The notes beneath the pieces were generated by a model. It ran no database searches. It saw only the letters and a program-made list of their open reading frames with translations, and was not told the origin of the DNA. From NCBI GenBank assembly GCA_035544675.1, contig DATKCA010000278.1, forward strand, positions 1-17,413: a DNA stretch of 17,413 bases. The letters run 5' to 3'. How positions within the stretch are numbered: position 1 is the stretch's first letter; the number at the start of each line of letters is the position of its first letter. The position numbers were made by a program, and so were the translations under genes. Source of the stretch: DATKCA01 sp035544675. Its GTDB lineage: Bacteria > Acidobacteriota > Thermoanaerobaculia > Gp7-AA8. This document shows, one piece after another, positions 14,144 to 17,413 of this stretch.

Positions 14144-14590
14144 GCTCCACGACTGCAGCTCGACGATGTTGTCCTCCGGGTCGGTGACGTAGCACCACGT
14201 CACTCTCGCCCCGGTCGCAATCTGCAGCGTCACGACTTCCCCGACCGGGCTGCCTCCGGCGCGAAGGACTTCCTCGCGTGCGGCCTTGACGTCGTCCACC
14301 TCGAACGCGATGTGGGCGAAGCCCGGCCGGTTCACGGCCCGAGACGGCCGGCTCTCCAGGTCATCGTAGCGGTAGATCTCCAGAGTCGGTCCGCCGGCGC
14401 CGTGGCCGGGGAGCCGGAGATGCTGGCCGGTGAGGTGGGCGCCGGTCAGGCCGGTGCCGCGGTCGAGATCGGACCCCAGGTAATCGCGCTGCGGCGCCAC
14501 CGGCACGCAGCCGAAGACGCGTTGATAGAAGTCGGATAGCGCCCGCCAGTCCCGGGCCACGAGGTTCGTGTGAACGTACCGCGCCCGCAT
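14138..14590 (-). CDS. VOC family (glyoxalase/bleomycin-resistance-like) protein
   Basis: Single-chain vicinal-oxygen-chelate protein of 150 aa with two beta-alpha-beta-beta-beta modules (about 4-75 and 90-148). Four potential metal ligands are in the canonical places: His7 (YVHTNL), Glu71 (TLEIYRY), His93 (FAHIAFEV) and Glu144 (NIVELQSW). A metal-dependent isomerase, lyase or dioxygenase-type activity is possible; the substrate cannot be told. The ATG overlaps the TGA of the upstream OmpW-like gene by one base, so the pair is co-transcribed and probably translationally coupled. Confidence 0.92.
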   Translation of the reverse strand: MRARYVHTNLVARDWRALSDFYQRVFGCVPVAPQRDYLGSDLDRGTGLTGAHLTGQHLRLPGHGAGGPTLEIYRYDDLESRPSRAVNRPGFAHIAFEVDDVKAAREEVLRAGGSPVGEVVTLQIATGARVTWCYVTDPEDNIVELQSWSS

Positions 14591-15162
14591 CAGAATCGCC
14601 TGCTGATGCCGATCGAGACGACGATCGGATTGAGAGTGATGACCGGCGGAATCGCGGCGCTGCCTTCGTTGCGCCGCACACGCACCTCCGGCTCCAGCGG
14701 CAGATACATCGCCGCCGCTTCCAGCGTCAGGCGCGGGCTGATGCGTGAGCGGACGCCGGCCTCCACCACCAGCGAGGTCTGCGTCTCCAGCTCCGCCTCG
14801 ATGTCATTGCCGAAGCGGTCGTCGAGATCGCCGAGGAACACCACGGCGGCGCCGGCGCCGGCGAACGGCGAGAAGCGCGAGCCATCCCGCGCGCGATAAC
14901 GCATGACGAGCGACACGACGTCCATGTCGATCGTGCCGAGGTCCGTGTTCGAGCTCGTGAGGATCGCGGCCGGCTGCACGAACGTCCCGGCCAGCTGCGT
15001 CGAGAGGTTCCGCGACCAGATCACCTCCGCCGTCGCGCCGAATCCGAGGCTGGAGGGGACTTCGATCTTGCCGCTGTCTTTTATGTACGTCGAGAGGTAG
15101 CGGATGCCGAAGTCCGCGGCGCTCACCGGCAGTGCGAGGATGATGATGATGAAGAGGCGCAT
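14590..15162 (-). CDS. OmpW-like outer membrane beta-barrel protein
   Basis: 190 aa. Residues 1-15 are a signal peptide (MRLFIIIILALPVSA) cleaved before Ala16. The rest alternates polar and hydrophobic residues as about eight beta strands. The C-terminus SIGISRRF ends in Phe, the BAM-complex sorting signal. The segment FSPFAGAGAAVVFLGD is characteristic of OmpW/OmpX-type small barrels, which form channels for small hydrophobic molecules. GAGAGAG lies shortly upstream of the ATG. It is followed directly by the VOC gene. A long CACAGAG inverted repeat lies just upstream of its start, between it and the zinc-ribbon gene. Confidence 0.85.
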   Translation of the reverse strand: MRLFIIIILALPVSAADFGIRYLSTYIKDSGKIEVPSSLGFGATAEVIWSRNLSTQLAGTFVQPAAILTSSNTDLGTIDMDVVSLVMRYRARDGSRFSPFAGAGAAVVFLGDLDDRFGNDIEAELETQTSLVVEAGVRSRISPRLTLEAAAMYLPLEPEVRVRRNEGSAAIPPVITLNPIVVSIGISRRF

Positions 15163-15171
15163 GTCTCTCTC

Positions 15172-15255
15172 GTAACTCTGTGTACTCTGTGACTCTGTGG
15201 TGATCTCTCGTGGGGGGGGACGATGACCACAGAGTCACAGAGTACACAGAGTTAC
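15172..15255. repeat. Perfect 30-bp inverted repeat of CACAGAG iterons
   Basis: The arms at 15172-15201 and 15226-15255 are exact reverse complements, separated by 24 nt containing a G-run (15212-15219). Reading the right arm onwards, CACAGAG units begin at 15228, 15236, 15245 and 15255, with spacers of 1, 2 and 3 bases (T, TA, TTA). It lies upstream of the OmpW-like gene on the minus strand. Confidence 0.95.
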
Positions 15256-15265
15256 ACAGAGGGGG

Positions 15266-15697
15266 TCACTCCTCAGCGCCGGGGGGAGCCGCTCCGTACA
15301 CATGCCGGTCGTGCACCACCAGGTCGAACGGCTTGATCTCGGGATTCGGCGGATAGCCTCGATGCACGGCCTGGCATTCGTAGCAGACGATCACGTCCTT
15401 GACCATGCGCCAGACGATGTAGTCGAGGATGGTCACACCGAGGAGCGAGAGGCCGTACGTCCACGGCACGAACACGGCGCCGACGGCGACGAGCGCGAGG
15501 CCGGTGGTCCGATTGAAGTCCTTCTGAAAGTAGAGCTGATCGTGCCCGCACGCCGCGCATGCCGTGATGATCGAGTCCGCGGCGGGCGCGACGACATCCG
15601 CGGGCTGCCCGCAACGCTCGCAAGACTGGGAAGGTTCACCAGCGACGCGACCGAGTCGCGTTTCACACTTCGTACAGAGAAAGTGAACGCTGGCCAT
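15266..15697 (-). CDS. Zinc-ribbon membrane protein with two TM segments, unknown function
   Basis: 143 aa from ATG 15697 (a GTG at 15709 is also possible). Residues 5-32 carry a zinc ribbon with Cys8, Cys11, Cys26 and Cys29 (CTKC, CERC). A second CxxC, CAAC (47-50), is followed by a two-helix membrane hairpin (about 64-80 and 83-98), and then CYEC (105-108). The second ribbon is therefore either split by the hairpin or its two halves belong to separate sites. The tail ends in Pro/Glu. No family recognised beyond zinc ribbon; an RNA, DNA or protein contact at the inner membrane is possible. The EF-P gene lies upstream on the same strand, separated by a heptamer array. Confidence 0.75.
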   Translation of the reverse strand: MASVHFLCTKCETRLGRVAGEPSQSCERCGQPADVVAPAADSIITACAACGHDQLYFQKDFNRTTGLALVAVGAVFVPWTYGLSLLGVTILDYIVWRMVKDVIVCYECQAVHRGYPPNPEIKPFDLVVHDRHVYGAAPPGAEE

Positions 15698-15711
15698 CCA
15701 GCCACACACTA

Positions 15712-15739
15712 ACGCCTAAGGCCTGAGGCCTGACGCCTA
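15712..15739. repeat. Tandem heptamer array ACGCCTA/AGGCCTG, 4 copies
   Basis: Four exact 7-bp units lie in the order ACGCCTA, AGGCCTG, AGGCCTG, ACGCCTA. The array fills most of the gap between the zinc-ribbon gene and the EF-P stop. AGGCCT is itself palindromic, so the array can fold. Confidence 0.85.
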
Positions 15740-16300
15740 TCTTTTCGCGGCCCGCTCGATATAGCGGTTGTCGGTCGGGTCGACGACGATCTCCTCGCCG
15801 TCCGTCACGAAGGGCGGCACCTGCACCACCACTCCGTTCTCGAGGGTGGCCGGCTTGTACGACGCGGACGCCGTCGAGCTCTTGACCATCGGCTCGGTGC
15901 TGGCGATCCTGGCCTTGATGGTCTTCGGCAGCTCCACGCCGATCGGCCGCGACTCGTGAAACTGCACCTGGAGCTTCAGGCCGGGGGCGAGCCACGAGGC
16001 GGCGTCGCCGAGGTCGTCCTCGCTGATCTCGACCTGCTCGAAGTTCTCGGTGTTCATGAAATGATGAGCATGGCCGTCGGAGTAGAGGTACTCCATCTCG
16101 TGCTGCGTGATGTAGGCCGGCTCGATCGGGTCCTGCGAGCGGAAGCGGTGCTCGAACTGGTTGCCCGTGCGCAGGTTGCGCAGCTTGGCCTGGACCATGG
16201 CCCGGAGGTTGCCGGGCGTGTGGTGCCGGAATTCCATGATCTTGCAAAGATCACCGTCGAAGACGATGACGATGCCTTTGCGGATGTCGTTGGCCTGCAT
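15737..16300 (-). CDS. efp: Translation elongation factor P
   Basis: Binds the ribosome between P and E sites and relieves stalling at polyproline. The 187-aa product has the KOW-like domain I at 1-63, OB domain II at 66-125 and domain III at 130-187. It carries the family signature ASASYKPATLENGVVVQVPP. The ribosome-facing loop reads HHTPGNLRAMVQAKL, so the residue at the position of E. coli Lys34 is Asn31, and the nearby Arg is at 33. It therefore cannot use beta-lysylation at that position. I chose the ATG at 16300 (MQANDIRKGIVI) because it matches the family start and has AAAGGA 11 nt upstream. An ATG at 16342 and a longer open frame to 16648 lie in frame but are not homologous. Divergent from the substrate-binding-protein gene. 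Confidence 0.95.
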   Translation of the reverse strand: MQANDIRKGIVIVFDGDLCKIMEFRHHTPGNLRAMVQAKLRNLRTGNQFEHRFRSQDPIEPAYITQHEMEYLYSDGHAHHFMNTENFEQVEISEDDLGDAASWLAPGLKLQVQFHESRPIGVELPKTIKARIASTEPMVKSSTASASYKPATLENGVVVQVPPFVTDGEEIVVDPTDNRYIERAAKR

Positions 16301-16311
16301 GAAACGGTGAA

Positions 16312-16317
16312 TCCTTT
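16312..16317 (-). promoter_or_regulatory. Ribosome binding site deciding the efp start
   Basis: AAAGGA on the minus strand lies 11 nt before the ATG at 16300 and favours that start over the in-frame ATG at 16342. Confidence 0.55.
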
Positions 16318-16355
16318 CGACTTCAGTTTGGAAACGCGGCATTCTAGTCGCGATC

Positions 16356-16360
16356 GGAGA
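16356..16360 (+). promoter_or_regulatory. Ribosome binding site of the substrate-binding lipoprotein gene
   Basis: GGAGA ends 7 nt before the ATG at 16368 and supports that start. The 67 bp between this gene and efp must hold both promoters; I cannot pick either with confidence. Confidence 0.65.
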
Positions 16361-16367
16361 TACTGGA

Positions 16368-17413
16368 ATGCGTAAACTGCTCTTCGCAGTGACCCTGCTG
16401 CTGGTCGCGTGCCGTCCCGGACGCGAAGCCCAAACGACAGCCTCTCGCGCCGAAATTCCAATCGGGGTGTATGCCGCGCTCTCCGGCGCCGAAGCGGCCT
16501 TCGGCCAGGCCACACTGCAGGGCGTCCGCCTCGCCGCCGAGGAGATCAACGCCGCGGGAGGCGTCCTGGGACGGAAGATTCGTCTCGTTGTCGAGGACGA
16601 TCTGGGCCGCCCGGAAGAGGCGGCCTCGGTCGTGACCAAGCTGATCACGAGCGACCAGGTGGTGGGCCTGATCGGCGAGAACTCCTCGAGTCAGTCGCTG
16701 GCCGCGGCGCCGGTCGCGCAGTCCAACGGCATTCCGATGATCTCGCCCTCGTCCACGAACCCGAACGTGACGAAGAAGGGCGACTTCATCTTCCGGGTCT
16801 GCTTCACCGACCCCTACCAGGGGAAAGCCCTCGCCACGTTCGTGAGGAACAACCTCGGACTGACGACCGCGGCGGTGCTGAAGGACAACAGGAACGACTA
16901 CTCGGTCGGCCTCGCCGAATTCTTCACAAAGGAGTTCATCGCTCTGGGCGGCCGCGTGCTCCTCGAGCAGAGCTACTCCGGCGGCGATACCGAGTTCCGG
17001 CCGCAGCTGACGACGATCCGTCGCGCACGACCGCAGCTCGTGTTCATCCCCGGCTTCTACACCGACGTCGGGCAGATCGCCATCCAGGCCCGCGACCTCG
17101 GCATCACCGTTCCGCTCGTGGGCGGGGACGGCTGGGACTCGCCGGCGGTGATCGAGATCGGCGGGAAGGCGGTCGAGAACAGCTACTTCTCCGATCACTA
17201 CTTCGTCGGCGATCCGCGCCCGCTCGTCCAGCAGTTCGTGGCCGAGATCCGCAAGCGGCATGGAAAGAACCCGGAGGCGAACGCGGCCCTCGGATACGAC
17301 GCCTTGAAGATCATGGCCGCGTCCATCGAGAAGGCAGGGTCGACGGACGGGAAGGCGATCCGCGACCAGATCGCTGCGACGAAGGACTACGACGGCGTGT
17401 CGGGAACGATCAC
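16368..17413 (+). CDS. Branched-chain amino-acid-type ABC transporter substrate-binding lipoprotein (3' partial)
   Basis: Periplasmic ligand-binding component of a HAAT/LivJ-like ABC importer. The frame stays open to the window end (348 codons seen; the family is usually 370-400). Residues 1-15 are a lipoprotein signal with lipobox LVAC and lipidated Cys15. From residue 28 the type I periplasmic-binding fold is clear: IPIGVYAALSGAEAAFGQAT, GVRLAAEEINAAGGVLGRKI, VVGLIGENSSSQSLAAAPVA, GIPMISPSSTNPNVT, then VFIPGFYTDVGQIAIQARDL and VGGDGWDSPAV. The Ser/Thr cluster SPSSTNP is where the ligand carboxylate binds in LivJ. Permease and ATPase genes would be expected downstream, beyond the window. The true substrate could be any amino acid or an aromatic or amide compound. 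Confidence 0.95.
   Translation, partial: MRKLLFAVTLLLVACRPGREAQTTASRAEIPIGVYAALSGAEAAFGQATLQGVRLAAEEINAAGGVLGRKIRLVVEDDLGRPEEAASVVTKLITSDQVVGLIGENSSSQSLAAAPVAQSNGIPMISPSSTNPNVTKKGDFIFRVCFTDPYQGKALATFVRNNLGLTTAAVLKDNRNDYSVGLAEFFTKEFIALGGRVLLEQSYSGGDTEFRPQLTTIRRARPQLVFIPGFYTDVGQIAIQARDLGITVPLVGGDGWDSPAVIEIGGKAVENSYFSDHYFVGDPRPLVQQFVAEIRKRHGKNPEANAALGYDALKIMAASIEKAGSTDGKAIRDQIAATKDYDGVSGTI

Noticed and set aside
15712..15739. Terminator of efp
   Set aside because: The AGGCCT palindromes overlap in a tandem array and lack a T-tract downstream on the minus strand.
16301..16648. Long N-terminal extension of EF-P
   Set aside because: It runs antisense through the start of the substrate-binding lipoprotein, and EF-P homology begins at 16300.

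Overview
The window is GC-rich, densely coded bacterial chromosome with no rRNA, tRNA, CRISPR array, transposase or phage gene that I can see. It looks like a Gram-negative heterotroph. The evidence is a large TonB-dependent receptor with a carboxypeptidase-regulatory-like N-terminus, an OmpW-like barrel, an EnvC-type murein hydrolase activator and TPR proteins. The EF-P type, the BlaI/M56 pair and the style of the intergenic repeats fit Acidobacteriota best, possibly the Thermoanaerobaculia side. That placement is inference, not proof.

Layout. 1-3051 (+): TonB-dependent receptor, 5' end outside the window, followed by a good intrinsic terminator. 3106-4164 (-) and 4254-5513 (+): two divergent exported TPR proteins, one with a transglutaminase-like domain and one with a carboxypeptidase-regulatory-like domain. 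5527-5931 (+): a short TPR-like fragment lying between two palindromic repeat units, possibly a gene remnant. 6030-9049 (+): a tight run of RNase III, a catalytically degenerate LytM/EnvC-like activator and an S41 C-terminal processing protease. 9322-11195 (+): a BlaI-type repressor with a visible promoter/operator, overlapped by an M56 (BlaR1-like) membrane peptidase. The M56 protein ends in an STN-like domain rather than a penicillin sensor. 11330-12960 (+): a divergent polysaccharide deacetylase (YibQ family) and an unknown 8-TM protein. 12957-13655 (-): two small unknown proteins. 13685-14143 (+): a stand-alone receiver domain. 14138-15162 (-): an OmpW-like barrel and a VOC protein, start and stop overlapping. 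15266-16300 (-): a zinc-ribbon membrane protein and EF-P. 16368-17413 (+): a lipoprotein substrate-binding protein of the branched-chain amino-acid ABC type, 3' end outside the window.

Most genes are ordinary envelope, translation and signalling functions. The most distinctive content is the intergenic DNA. It holds a family of CACAGAG iterons (two very long near-perfect inverted repeats and one half copy). It also holds a 27-28 bp GGACAGGC palindrome in three copies, one of them inside a coding region, in frame. There are three tandem heptamer arrays with unrelated unit sequences, two nearly identical terminator hairpins, and a three-hairpin element. Several of these cluster in the 272 bp between the protease and the BlaI gene. 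The gene-level features most worth following are the M56-STN sensor fusion and the zinc-ribbon protein whose second ribbon is split by a membrane hairpin.
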